A stretch of 24,845 bases of DNA from Lentisphaeria bacterium (GTDB lineage: Bacteria; Verrucomicrobiota; Lentisphaeria; Oligosphaerales; Oligosphaeraceae), in the NCBI GenBank assembly GCA_016303095.1, contig JAEDMH010000016.1, positions 1-24,845 of the forward strand, in the 5' to 3' direction. Position 1 is the stretch's first letter; each line of letters opens with the position of its first letter. A program made the translations under genes and the position numbers. The notes below the pieces were generated by a model. It made no database searches and was not told the DNA's origin. It was given only the letters and a program-made list of their open reading frames with translations. This document shows positions 8,159 to 15,594 of this stretch, one piece after another.

Positions 8159-9007
8159 ATGCTGAGAATCGCACTGCCCAACAAAGGCGCCCTCGCGGAA
8201 GAGGCCGCCACCCTGATGAAGGAAGCCGGCTACAAGGCCAAACGGGAGAACAAGGAACTCTCCGTGATGGATGCCGCCAATGATGTGGAATTCCTCTTCC
8301 TGCGCCCGCGGGACATCGCCGTCTACGTCTCCGGCGGCATTGTGGACGCCGGCATCACCGGACGGGATCTGCTGGCCGACTCCCGCTCCCAGGCCAAGGA
8401 GCTCCTTCCCCTGGGCTTCGGACGCTCCCGCTTCTTCTACGCCGTGCCCCAGAACAGCCCCATCACCGAAATCGCCCATCTGGCAGGAAAGCGCATCGCC
8501 AGCAGCTATCCCAACATCGTGCGGGATGACATGGCCGCCCGGGGGCTGGCGTGTTCCGTGGTCAAATTGGATGGCGCCGTGGAGATCTCCGTGCGTCTGG
8601 GGGTGGCGGACGCCATCGCCGACGTGGTGGAGAGCGGCACCACCATGCGCCAAGCCGGCCTCCATCCCATCGGGGAGCCGGTGATGGCCTCGGAGGCTGT
8701 GGTCATCGGACATCCCGGCATGGCGGAAAACGCCCAGGTCCGTTCTTTGCTGAAGCGCCTCCAGGGCATTCTTACCGCCCGGGCCTTCGTGGTGGTGGAC
8801 TACAATGTGCCCGAGGCCCAGCGGGAGGCGGCCTGCGCCGTCACCCCCGGTGTGGAATCCCCCACCGTCACCCCCCTCTCCAAGCCAGGCTGGTACGCCG
8901 TCAAATCCATGGTGCGCCGCAGCGAGCTCAATCATGTGATGGATGCCCTGGAGGCCGTGGGGGCCACCGGCATCATCGTCTCCGCCATCTGCACCTGCCG
9001 ACTCTGA
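8159..9007 (+). CDS. hisG: ATP phosphoribosyltransferase, long form
   Basis: Catalyses the first step of histidine synthesis, ATP plus PRPP to phosphoribosyl-ATP, in the cytoplasm. It has 282 residues, the length of the long, histidine-inhibited form. The N-terminus LRIALPNKGALAEEA is characteristic. The segment DGAVEISVRLGVADAIADVV followed by ESGTT is the PRPP-binding region (about residues 138-162). A C-terminal regulatory domain (about 205-282) has the ESPTVTPL and GIIVSAIC signatures. The sequence resembles actinobacterial HisG (from memory of the family), as does the HisE domain encoded just upstream. Together they supply steps 1 and 2 of the pathway, and no other his genes are in the window. 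The 42-nt leader has five purines and no Shine-Dalgarno site. Confidence 0.96.
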   Translation: MLRIALPNKGALAEEAATLMKEAGYKAKRENKELSVMDAANDVEFLFLRPRDIAVYVSGGIVDAGITGRDLLADSRSQAKELLPLGFGRSRFFYAVPQNSPITEIAHLAGKRIASSYPNIVRDDMAARGLACSVVKLDGAVEISVRLGVADAIADVVESGTTMRQAGLHPIGEPVMASEAVVIGHPGMAENAQVRSLLKRLQGILTARAFVVVDYNVPEAQREAACAVTPGVESPTVTPLSKPGWYAVKSMVRRSELNHVMDALEAVGATGIIVSAICTCRL

Positions 9008-9035
9008 ACCTCCCCCCCTCCCTTCTTTCCTTCCC

Positions 9036-10331
9036 ATGTGCACTGCCCACGGCGATTTCTGGAATCCCCGATACGAAACCATGTCCCGGGACGAATTGAC
9101 GGCGTTGCAGAACACCCGTCTTTGCGCCCAGCTCCATCGCGCCTACGAGAACAACGCCTATTTCCGCCAGAAGCTCCAGAAGCACGGGGTGCATCCGGAC
9201 GATGTCCATGGCATCCAGGATCTTCCCTTGCTTCCCTTCATGACCAAGGATGACTTCCGCCAGAACTACCCCCTGGGCATGTGCCTTTCTCCCCGGGAGG
9301 CGCTGCGGGAGTTCCACATGTCCAGCGGCTCCACGGGCGTCCCTGTGGTCATGCCGTACACCCAGGGAGATTTGGAGCAGTGGGGGGAGTGCATGGCCCG
9401 GTGTTACTGGATGGCGGGGATGCGTCCTGGGGAGGCCTTCCAGATCACCCCCACCTTTGGCCTCTTCAACGGCGGCTTTGGCTTCTACCACGGAGCGCGG
9501 ATGGCGGGGCTCTTCTCCATTCCCTCCTCCAGCGGCAACACCGCCCGGCAAATCCAGCTGCTCCACGACTTCCAGGCCAAGGGCATTGGATGTGTCGTCT
9601 CCTACATGGCCCGCATCATCGAGGTAGCCGACGAACTGAAGATGGACTTTCCCACTCTGAAGGTGGGCATCTTCGGCTCCGAGACCTTCTCCGATGAAAT
9701 GCGCCGGAAAATCGAGAGCCGCGCCCAGCTCCAGGCCTTCGACATCTACGGCATGACCGAGACCGGCGGCGTGGGAACCACGGGCATGGATTGCCAGGCC
9801 CACTGCGGCATCCATGTCTGGGAAGACCAATACATCACGGAAATCGTGGATCCGGAAACCGGAAAGGTCCTCCCCGACGGCAGCTACGGCGACGTGGTCT
9901 TCACCGCCCTCACCCGGGAGGCCCTCCCCGTCTTCCGCTTCCGCACCAGGGACATCTCCCGCATCCTCTCCCGGGACCCCTGCGCCTGCGGAAGAACCAG
10001 CCTCCGGCTGGACCGCATCACCGGACGGCTGGACGACATGCTCATCATCAAGGGAGTGAACTTCTTCCCCCGTCAGGTAGAGCAGGCCCTCCTGGAAATT
10101 CCCGGCGTGCTGCCCGAATACCAGATCATCATCGAGAACCGGGATGGCATCAACGACATTCGCATCAACGTGGAGGCCCAGGAGGGGGTCACGGGCTTCA
10201 CCGTGGCCAAGCACCTGAAGGAGCGTCTGGGCTTCTCTCCCAAGGGAGACGTTTTCGCCCCGGGCACCCTGCCCCGTTCCGAGGGCAAGGCCAAGCGGGT
10301 CATCCGCCAGGACCTCCCCCCGAAATCTTGA
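9036..10331 (+). CDS. second PaaK-family CoA ligase
   Basis: A 431-residue paralogue of the ligase at the start of the window, with the same fold order. The ATP loop is SSGSTGVP at residues 96-103, with Val in place of the usual Lys. The adenylation motif is YGMTETGGVG, and a C-terminal DDMLIIKGVNFFPRQVE segment matches the swivel domain. It is probably an acid-CoA ligase for an aryl or related acid. The differences in both signature loops suggest a different substrate from the first copy. Start ATG 9036 (CTAHGDFWNPRYET) fits the family N-terminus. A later Met (SRDELT) at 9081 is possible. The 28-nt leader is pyrimidine except for its first base. It lies between hisG and the M18 peptidase, with no clear functional link to either. 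Confidence 0.88.
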   Translation: MCTAHGDFWNPRYETMSRDELTALQNTRLCAQLHRAYENNAYFRQKLQKHGVHPDDVHGIQDLPLLPFMTKDDFRQNYPLGMCLSPREALREFHMSSGSTGVPVVMPYTQGDLEQWGECMARCYWMAGMRPGEAFQITPTFGLFNGGFGFYHGARMAGLFSIPSSSGNTARQIQLLHDFQAKGIGCVVSYMARIIEVADELKMDFPTLKVGIFGSETFSDEMRRKIESRAQLQAFDIYGMTETGGVGTTGMDCQAHCGIHVWEDQYITEIVDPETGKVLPDGSYGDVVFTALTREALPVFRFRTRDISRILSRDPCACGRTSLRLDRITGRLDDMLIIKGVNFFPRQVEQALLEIPGVLPEYQIIIENRDGINDIRINVEAQEGVTGFTVAKHLKERLGFSPKGDVFAPGTLPRSEGKAKRVIRQDLPPKS

Positions 10332-10415
10332 TCCTTTCCTTCTTCCCCCCCCCAAAAAAAATCATTCCACGCCGCAGGCGTCCGCTCTACGGCACCCACT
10401 AGGAGACATCCCCAC
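10332..10415 (+). other. 84-nt spacer with C9/A8 homopolymers and a small hairpin
   Basis: The gap between the second ligase and the aminopeptidase holds nine C followed by eight A (10345-10361), then a 5-bp stem ACGCC/GGCGT (10369-10373 and 10377-10381) with a 3-nt loop. No T-run follows the stem on the + strand, so a + strand terminator is unlikely. The A-tract could act as an upstream promoter element for the peptidase gene, but no clear -10 box is visible. Confidence 0.35.
10401..10406 (+). promoter_or_regulatory. Shine-Dalgarno site of the M18 aminopeptidase gene
   Basis: AGGAGA lies 9 nt before ATG 10416 and supports that start. It contrasts with the purine-free leaders of most neighbours. 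Confidence 0.75.
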
Positions 10416-11867
10416 ATGGCCACTTCCCCCAAGGCAAAGGCCCCCAAAAACTCCCCCATCCGCCCCTGGAAACGGGAACCGGGATGGGACAAGCTCGCCC
10501 CCGGCGAGGAAAAACGACTGGAAGAATACTGCGCCGACTACATCGATTTCATCAGCGACACCAAAACCGAGCGACGGGTCCATGACCACCTCCTGGCCCT
10601 GGCCAAAAAACAGGGATTCCAGGACCTGGATCAGGTCGCCCGGGGAAAAACGCTCCTCAAACCCGGAGACGGCGTCTATCGCTCCATGGACGGCAAGACC
10701 CTCCTCCTGGCACGGGTGGGAAAAGCCCCCCTGGAAGAAGGACTCAACCTGGTGGGAGGACACGCCGACTGCCCCCGGCTGGACCTGAAACCCTGCCCCC
10801 TCTACCAGGACGAGGAACTGGTGCTGCTGGACACCCACTACTACGGCGGCATTAAACACTACCAGTGGCTCGCCATGCCTCTGGCCATCTACGGCGTGAT
10901 CATCCGGCGGGACGGCACCAAGGTGGAAGTGGCCATCGGCGACGGCCCCAAGGATCCCGTCTTCTGCATCACCGACATCCTGCCCCATCTGGATGTGGAC
11001 CAGTCGAAGCAGACCATGCGGGAAGGGGTTCGGGGCGAGAAGCTCAATGTGGTCTGCGGCTCCCGTCCCGTCTCCAAGGAGAAGGAGGACAAGGAGATTC
11101 CCCAGAAGGCCAAGTTGAACATCCTCCATCTGCTGCGGGAGACCTACGGCATCGAGGAGGAGGATTTTGCCAGCGCGGAGCTGGAGGTGGTTCCTGCCGG
11201 CCGCGCCCGGGAACTGGGCTTCGACCGCTCCATGGTCCTGGGCTATGGCCAGGATGACCGGGTCTGCTCCTACGCCGCCGCCCGGGCGGTCCTGGACTTC
11301 CAGGGAATCCCCCAGCGCACCATGGGAGCCCTGGTGGTGGACAAGGAGGAGATCGGCTCCTATGGCCGCACCGGCATGGACTCCACTTTCCTCCCCAATT
11401 CCGTGGCGGAATTGGTGGCCGCCACCCAGAAGAACTACAGCGACCTGGTGGTGCGACGGGCCCTGGAACACACCCGGATGCTCTCCGCCGACGTGGGCAC
11501 GCTGGCCGACCCCGACTACAAAGGCGCCAACTCCGACGGCAACATGGGACGCTTGAACTGCGGCCTCCAAATCAACAAATACGACGGACACGGCGGCAAG
11601 GGCGGCGCTTCCGACGCCAGCGCCGAATTCATGGCCCATGTGCGCAAGGTCTTCAACGACGGCAAGGTGGTCTGGCAACTCTGCGAACTGGGACGCCCTG
11701 ATGTGGGCGGAGGCGGCACCATCGCCCTCTACATGGCCCGCCTGGGCATCGAGGTGGTGGACTGCGGCGTGGGACTTCTCTGCATGCACGCCCCCTGGGA
11801 AATCGCCGGAAAGCTGGACATCTACATGGCCTACAAGGGCTACGCCGCCTTCCTGGCCAACGCATAG
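10416..11867 (+). CDS. M18 family aminopeptidase
   Basis: A cytoplasmic zinc aminopeptidase of 483 residues, a usual length for M18 (aspartyl aminopeptidase type), which removes N-terminal residues from peptides. The metal-site segment GGHADCPRLDLKP is at about residues 111-123. DKEEIGSYGRTGMDS (about 309-323) holds the catalytic Glu pair, and GGASDASAEF and the late CMHAPWE histidine complete the site. It is closest to the probable M18 aminopeptidase 1 group. It has its own Shine-Dalgarno site, an 84-nt upstream spacer and two hairpins after the stop, so it may be transcribed on its own. The N-terminal lysine/proline tail is not conserved in the family. Confidence 0.93.
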   Translation: MATSPKAKAPKNSPIRPWKREPGWDKLAPGEEKRLEEYCADYIDFISDTKTERRVHDHLLALAKKQGFQDLDQVARGKTLLKPGDGVYRSMDGKTLLLARVGKAPLEEGLNLVGGHADCPRLDLKPCPLYQDEELVLLDTHYYGGIKHYQWLAMPLAIYGVIIRRDGTKVEVAIGDGPKDPVFCITDILPHLDVDQSKQTMREGVRGEKLNVVCGSRPVSKEKEDKEIPQKAKLNILHLLRETYGIEEEDFASAELEVVPAGRARELGFDRSMVLGYGQDDRVCSYAAARAVLDFQGIPQRTMGALVVDKEEIGSYGRTGMDSTFLPNSVAELVAATQKNYSDLVVRRALEHTRMLSADVGTLADPDYKGANSDGNMGRLNCGLQINKYDGHGGKGGASDASAEFMAHVRKVFNDGKVVWQLCELGRPDVGGGGTIALYMARLGIEVVDCGVGLLCMHAPWEIAGKLDIYMAYKGYAAFLANA

Positions 11868-11884
11868 CCTCCCCGCAACGGGGC

Positions 11885-11948
11885 GCCGGGAAGGTTCGCC
11901 TGTTCCCGGCCCCCGCCGCCCCGCCCCTTCCCCCCAAGGAGGGGGCGG
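11885..11948 (+). terminator. two tandem GC-rich hairpins after the M18 gene
   Basis: The first hairpin is an 8-bp perfect stem, GCCGGGAA (11885-11892) with TTCCCGGC (11903-11910) and a 10-nt loop, extended by three more G-C pairs past a C-C mismatch. The second is CCGCCCC (11921-11927) with GGGGCGG (11942-11948) and a 14-nt loop. Neither is followed by a T-run, so these are either weak or factor-dependent terminators, or an mRNA 3'-end stabiliser. They separate the peptidase from the pgpH-ybeY group. Confidence 0.45.
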
Positions 11949-11975
11949 ATTCCCCTCCCCCTCCCTCCCTTCTCC

Positions 11976-13739
11976 ATGGGCAGCACAAAACACACGCCGG
12001 ACACCCTGCCGCCTCCCACTCCCCTCAGCCAGGACGAGCAGCAGACGAAGATCGAGCATTTCCGGGAAGGCCTCAAAGCCTCCTGCCAGGAGAGCTTGAG
12101 CCGCTCCCGGCAAGACACCTCCTGGAGCCGCCGATTCTTTGACCGGGACAACTGCCTGGGGGCCATCCTCTTCTTCCTGACCTGGCTCCTGGGCGCCACG
12201 CTCCGCCTCTTCCTCACCCCCCCCGCAGGCGCTCCCCTCCCCCTCGCCCAACGGCTCTCCGACCGCAATTTCCTCCTCTTCCTCCTGCTCCAGGCCTTCT
12301 CCCTGGCCTTCCTGCAGGCCACTCTCAACACCCCCTGGCGCACCGCCCGTCCCATCCCCAAAGGAAAGGAATACCTCCTGGTCTCCCTCTCCCTGATGCT
12401 GGAGTTCGCCGCCGTCGCCTGGCTGATCCACACCGAACTCTTCCCCACAGACCGCCCCTGGAATGTCATCACGGTCCTTCCTCTGGCCCTCTTCCCCGCC
12501 CTCCTCATCAATCTGCTGGACGCCCGGGCCGCCGCCTGCACCGCCATTCTCCAGGCCATCCTCCTCCCCCTCCAGATTCCCACCGCCCCCACGGACAATA
12601 CCTATCAACTCTTCTGCTTCACTCTCATCGTCTCCGTGGCGGCCCTCCCCTGCTTCCGAAATATTCGCCTCCGCATCCATTATCTTACCCATGGACTGCT
12701 CCAGGGCATGGTGGTCGCCGCCATGGGACTCCTTGCCTTCTATTTTGCGGAAGGCCCGGGCAGCGCCGATGCCACCTCGGCTCCCTTCCCCTGGCCCATG
12801 GCCTTCCAAAAAATCCTCCTTCCCGGACTCTTCCAGGGACTCCTCACCGGGCTGGCCTGCCTCCTCTTCCTGCCCTTGCTGGAACTCCTGTTCCGCATCC
12901 CCACCCCCATGACCCTGGCGGAGCTGACGGATGTGAACACCCCCCTCCTGCAACGCCTCCGCAACGAGGCGCCAGGAACCTACCAGCATTCCCTGGATGT
13001 GGCGGAAATGGCCACCAACGCGGCCTCCGTCATCGGGGCCGATGCCAAGCTGGTCCACGTGATGGCACTCTATCACGATATTGGAAAACTCTTTGCGCCC
13101 CAATACTTTGCGGAGAACATGACCAGCCGCAACAACCCCTTGGAGAATGGTCTGACCCCGGAGGAAAGCGCCAATCTCATCTTCGAGCACACCACCCATG
13201 GCATCCAGTTGGCGCAAAAATACCACCTCTCCCCCCTCATCCTCCCTGCCATTCGCCAGCATCACGGAAACACGCTTCTGGAGCATTTCTACCGGAAGGC
13301 CTGCGAACAAGCCGCCGCCCAGGGCGCTCCGCCTCCCGCCCAGGAACGCTTCCGCTACCCTCAGTCCCCCTTTACCTCCCGGGAGGTGGCCATCTTGAGC
13401 ATGGCGGACAGCTGCGAGGCCGCCGTCCGGGCCCTCCTCTCCGCCACCCCCGACCTGAGCAAGCTCGCCCGGGACATTGTGGAGCAGACCCGGGAGACGG
13501 ATCAGGATCCCGCCGTCAAGTGCCTGAAGCTCCTCACGGAAAATCTGGGGCAGAAGGAGCTCTCCCAAGTGGTGCGGGCCATCGACGAACGCATCGCCCT
13601 GATCTTCCGCAAACGCTACGAAGATCATCAGCTGGATCAGGTGGATCTCACCACCCGGGAACTGGCCGCCATGGCCAGAAGCTTCCGGGAGACCATCCTC
13701 TTCCACTTCCATTCCCGCCCCGAATACCGCACCCGATGA
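11976..13739 (+). CDS. pgpH: PgpH-like membrane HD phosphohydrolase (likely cyclic-di-AMP phosphodiesterase)
   Basis: A 587-residue inner-membrane protein. A cytoplasmic N-terminal stretch leads to a first helix (about 60-82), then seven closely spaced helices (about 96-320). A cytoplasmic HD domain follows, with YQHSLDVAEMATNAA (H338) and the paired H367-D368 in YHDIGKLF, plus HHG further on. The order matches the 7TM-7TMR_HD family, whose PgpH members hydrolyse cyclic-di-AMP. Classical PgpH has a large extracytoplasmic domain between the first helix and the other seven. Here that space is only some 15-30 residues, so the sensing domain is missing. Its stop overlaps the ybeY start by ATGA, the usual genomic pairing for this family. 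The substrate is inferred from the family. Confidence 0.88.
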   Translation: MGSTKHTPDTLPPPTPLSQDEQQTKIEHFREGLKASCQESLSRSRQDTSWSRRFFDRDNCLGAILFFLTWLLGATLRLFLTPPAGAPLPLAQRLSDRNFLLFLLLQAFSLAFLQATLNTPWRTARPIPKGKEYLLVSLSLMLEFAAVAWLIHTELFPTDRPWNVITVLPLALFPALLINLLDARAAACTAILQAILLPLQIPTAPTDNTYQLFCFTLIVSVAALPCFRNIRLRIHYLTHGLLQGMVVAAMGLLAFYFAEGPGSADATSAPFPWPMAFQKILLPGLFQGLLTGLACLLFLPLLELLFRIPTPMTLAELTDVNTPLLQRLRNEAPGTYQHSLDVAEMATNAASVIGADAKLVHVMALYHDIGKLFAPQYFAENMTSRNNPLENGLTPEESANLIFEHTTHGIQLAQKYHLSPLILPAIRQHHGNTLLEHFYRKACEQAAAQGAPPPAQERFRYPQSPFTSREVAILSMADSCEAAVRALLSATPDLSKLARDIVEQTRETDQDPAVKCLKLLTENLGQKELSQVVRAIDERIALIFRKRYEDHQLDQVDLTTRELAAMARSFRETILFHFHSRPEYRTR

Positions 13740-14230
13740 ACCTTCGACTCTGCCCCATGCCCTCTCTCCGGGGACTTCGGGCCCTCCCCCGCTTCCAGCA
13801 GGCCCTGGAGGCCATCCTTCCCCTCACGGGCCTCCCCCTAGACCTCCCGGGAGAAATCCCCTTCATCCTGGTCACCCTCCCGCGGATGGCCCGCCTCAAC
13901 GCGTTGCATCTCCATCACCAGGGGCCCACGGACGTCATCACCTACGATCTCCGCGGCCCGGAGGGAGCCTCCTCCTTCCTACCCCCCGAGGCGGGGCTGC
14001 CTGTCCTGGCGGAAATCTATCTTTGCCCGGAGGTGGCCCGGCGGCAAGCTCCCGCCTTCGGCCAATCTCCCTCCCGGGAGTTGTTCCGCTACGCCATCCA
14101 TGGGCTCCTCCATCTGGCGGGAGAGGACGACTTGACTCCCCAGGCCCTGCAATCCATGCGCAAAGGAGAGGAACGTCTCCTTTCCGCCGCCGAATCCCGG
14201 GGATTTTCCCTGGAGGGTTTCCTCTTCTGA
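13736..14230 (+). CDS. ybeY: rRNA maturation RNase YbeY
   Basis: A 164-residue single-strand endoribonuclease of the UPF0054 family, used in 16S rRNA 3'-end processing and ribosome quality control. The metal motif HGLLHLAGEDD spans residues 122-132, with His122 and His126 intact. The third ligand position holds Asp132 instead of the commoner His, a variant also known in some other phyla. An upstream TDVITYDL segment (about 64-71) is the other family signature. The reading frame stays open further upstream inside pgpH, but the ATGA overlap at 13736 gives a normal-length protein and translational coupling to pgpH. The CBS membrane protein follows 22 nt later, as in the ybeZ-ybeY-ybeX type cluster. 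Confidence 0.92.
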   Translation: MNLRLCPMPSLRGLRALPRFQQALEAILPLTGLPLDLPGEIPFILVTLPRMARLNALHLHHQGPTDVITYDLRGPEGASSFLPPEAGLPVLAEIYLCPEVARRQAPAFGQSPSRELFRYAIHGLLHLAGEDDLTPQALQSMRKGEERLLSAAESRGFSLEGFLF

Positions 14231-14252
14231 CCCGGCCCGTCCTTCCCTCTCC

Positions 14253-15527
14253 ATGCACAGGTTTCTTCTCCTTCTCCCCTCCTCCTTCCTTCTGGGACTC
14301 TTGGCCGTCTTTCTCTTCCTGGCCTCCCTGAAACTGGCTCTCTTTGGCCGTCCCCAACTCCGCAAGCTCCGGGAGAATCACCGGGAGCTTTCGGAGCGTC
14401 TGGAGGACATTTTGGAGCGAAAGCTGGTCTACCGGGTGGCTCTGCAGTGGGAGGCGGCCCTCTCCGCCACCGCCTCCGTGGCCCTCTTCACCGCCTGGGG
14501 GCTGGCCCCCCATCCCCACCTTTGGCCGGTATGGACCCTGGCCGCCCTCCTCTTTCTCCTCCTGATGCTCCTCCTTCTCCTGGCGGATCAGCTCCTCCCC
14601 CTCCCCTCCACCGCACGACTCCTCTGCCAGGCACTCCCCTTCGCCAAAGGCTTCGCCTTCCTGGGACTCCCCTTCCAGGCCCTGGAAAACCGCAGGGATG
14701 AACACACCCCGGACAACCCGGATAACACCATCACCACCGAGGACGCGATCCGCTCCCTGGTGGAGGAGGACGACACGGAAGAATCGGATCCCGCCGCCCC
14801 AGAGGACGATCTGGAACAGGACGAAAAACGGATGCTCACCGGCGTCATGAATCTGGACATCACCCTGGTCCATGAAATCATGACCCCCCGCGTGGACTTG
14901 GACGCCATCCCCCAGGATGCCACCGTCGCCGAGGCCAAAGCCCTCATCGCCCGCACGGGACACTCCCGCATCCCCGTCTACGGAAAATCCATCGACGCCA
15001 TCACCGGCATCCTCTACGCCAAGGATTTGCTGGACGAGAAGAAGGTGGCCAACGCCCAAGGCGTCATGGCCTTCGCCCGCCCCCCCGTCTTCATCCCCGA
15101 GACCAAGAACGTGGGAGATTTGCTGAAGGAGTTCCGCAGCAAGCACAACCACCTGGCCGTGGTGCTGGACGAATACGGAGGCACCAGCGGCATTGTCACC
15201 ATCGAGGACATTTTGGAGGAGATTGTGGGGGAGATCGAGGACGAATTCGACCGCACGCAGCCCATGCCCCAGACCCGGCGGGAGGCGGATGGCACCCTTA
15301 CCGTGGATGCCCGCACCACCATCTGGGAACTGAATCAGCTCCTGGATCTGGAAATCCCCGAGGACGAGGGTTACGACACGTTGGCTGGTTATATTATGAC
15401 CACCCTCGGCAGAATTCCCAGGACAGGGGAAAAGGTGGATACTCCCTTCCTGGAGGCGGAGATTCTCTGCGCCTCCCCCCGACGTCTCATCACCCTCAAG
15501 GTACAGAAAAAGCCCGAGACGCCCTAG
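14253..15527 (+). CDS. CNNM/CorC-type membrane protein with CBS pair
   Basis: A 424-residue protein of the hemolysin/CorC family. The N-terminus has three hydrophobic segments (about 4-30, 66-84, 91-113) in place of a full DUF21 domain. A very acidic linker (about 150-205) follows. A CBS pair at about 207-330 opens with HEIMTPRVDLDAI and includes TGHSRIPVYGKSID and LDEYGGTSGIVTIEDILEE. The CorC_HlyC transporter-associated domain (about 345-420) ends the protein. Such proteins are linked to Mg/Co efflux and, next to ybeY, to ribosome and Mg homeostasis. The membrane part seems reduced and diverged. Location 22 nt after ybeY supports the ybeX/corC-like assignment. Confidence 0.88.
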   Translation: MHRFLLLLPSSFLLGLLAVFLFLASLKLALFGRPQLRKLRENHRELSERLEDILERKLVYRVALQWEAALSATASVALFTAWGLAPHPHLWPVWTLAALLFLLLMLLLLLADQLLPLPSTARLLCQALPFAKGFAFLGLPFQALENRRDEHTPDNPDNTITTEDAIRSLVEEDDTEESDPAAPEDDLEQDEKRMLTGVMNLDITLVHEIMTPRVDLDAIPQDATVAEAKALIARTGHSRIPVYGKSIDAITGILYAKDLLDEKKVANAQGVMAFARPPVFIPETKNVGDLLKEFRSKHNHLAVVLDEYGGTSGIVTIEDILEEIVGEIEDEFDRTQPMPQTRREADGTLTVDARTTIWELNQLLDLEIPEDEGYDTLAGYIMTTLGRIPRTGEKVDTPFLEAEILCASPRRLITLKVQKKPETP

Positions 15528-15594
15528 CTCCCTCCCTCGTCCTAGATCTATCCCCTCCCCCTGGACCGCGCCTCCGCCCCGCCCCACCTCCCCC

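Noticed and set aside
10369..10381. Terminator after the second PaaK gene
   Set aside because: The stem is only 5 bp and is preceded, not followed, by the A-tract on the + strand; it would suit only a minus-strand terminator, and no minus-strand gene is present.
10362..13712. A 1116-codon open frame on the minus strand
   Set aside because: It runs antisense through the M18, spacer and PgpH genes. It exists because the GC-rich codons of the real genes rarely create reverse stops; its translation is low-complexity Gly/Glu/His-rich with no domain.
14099..14131. YbeY inactivation because the third His is Asp
   Set aside because: Asp at this position occurs in YbeY of some other phyla, and both other His ligands and the operon context are normal.
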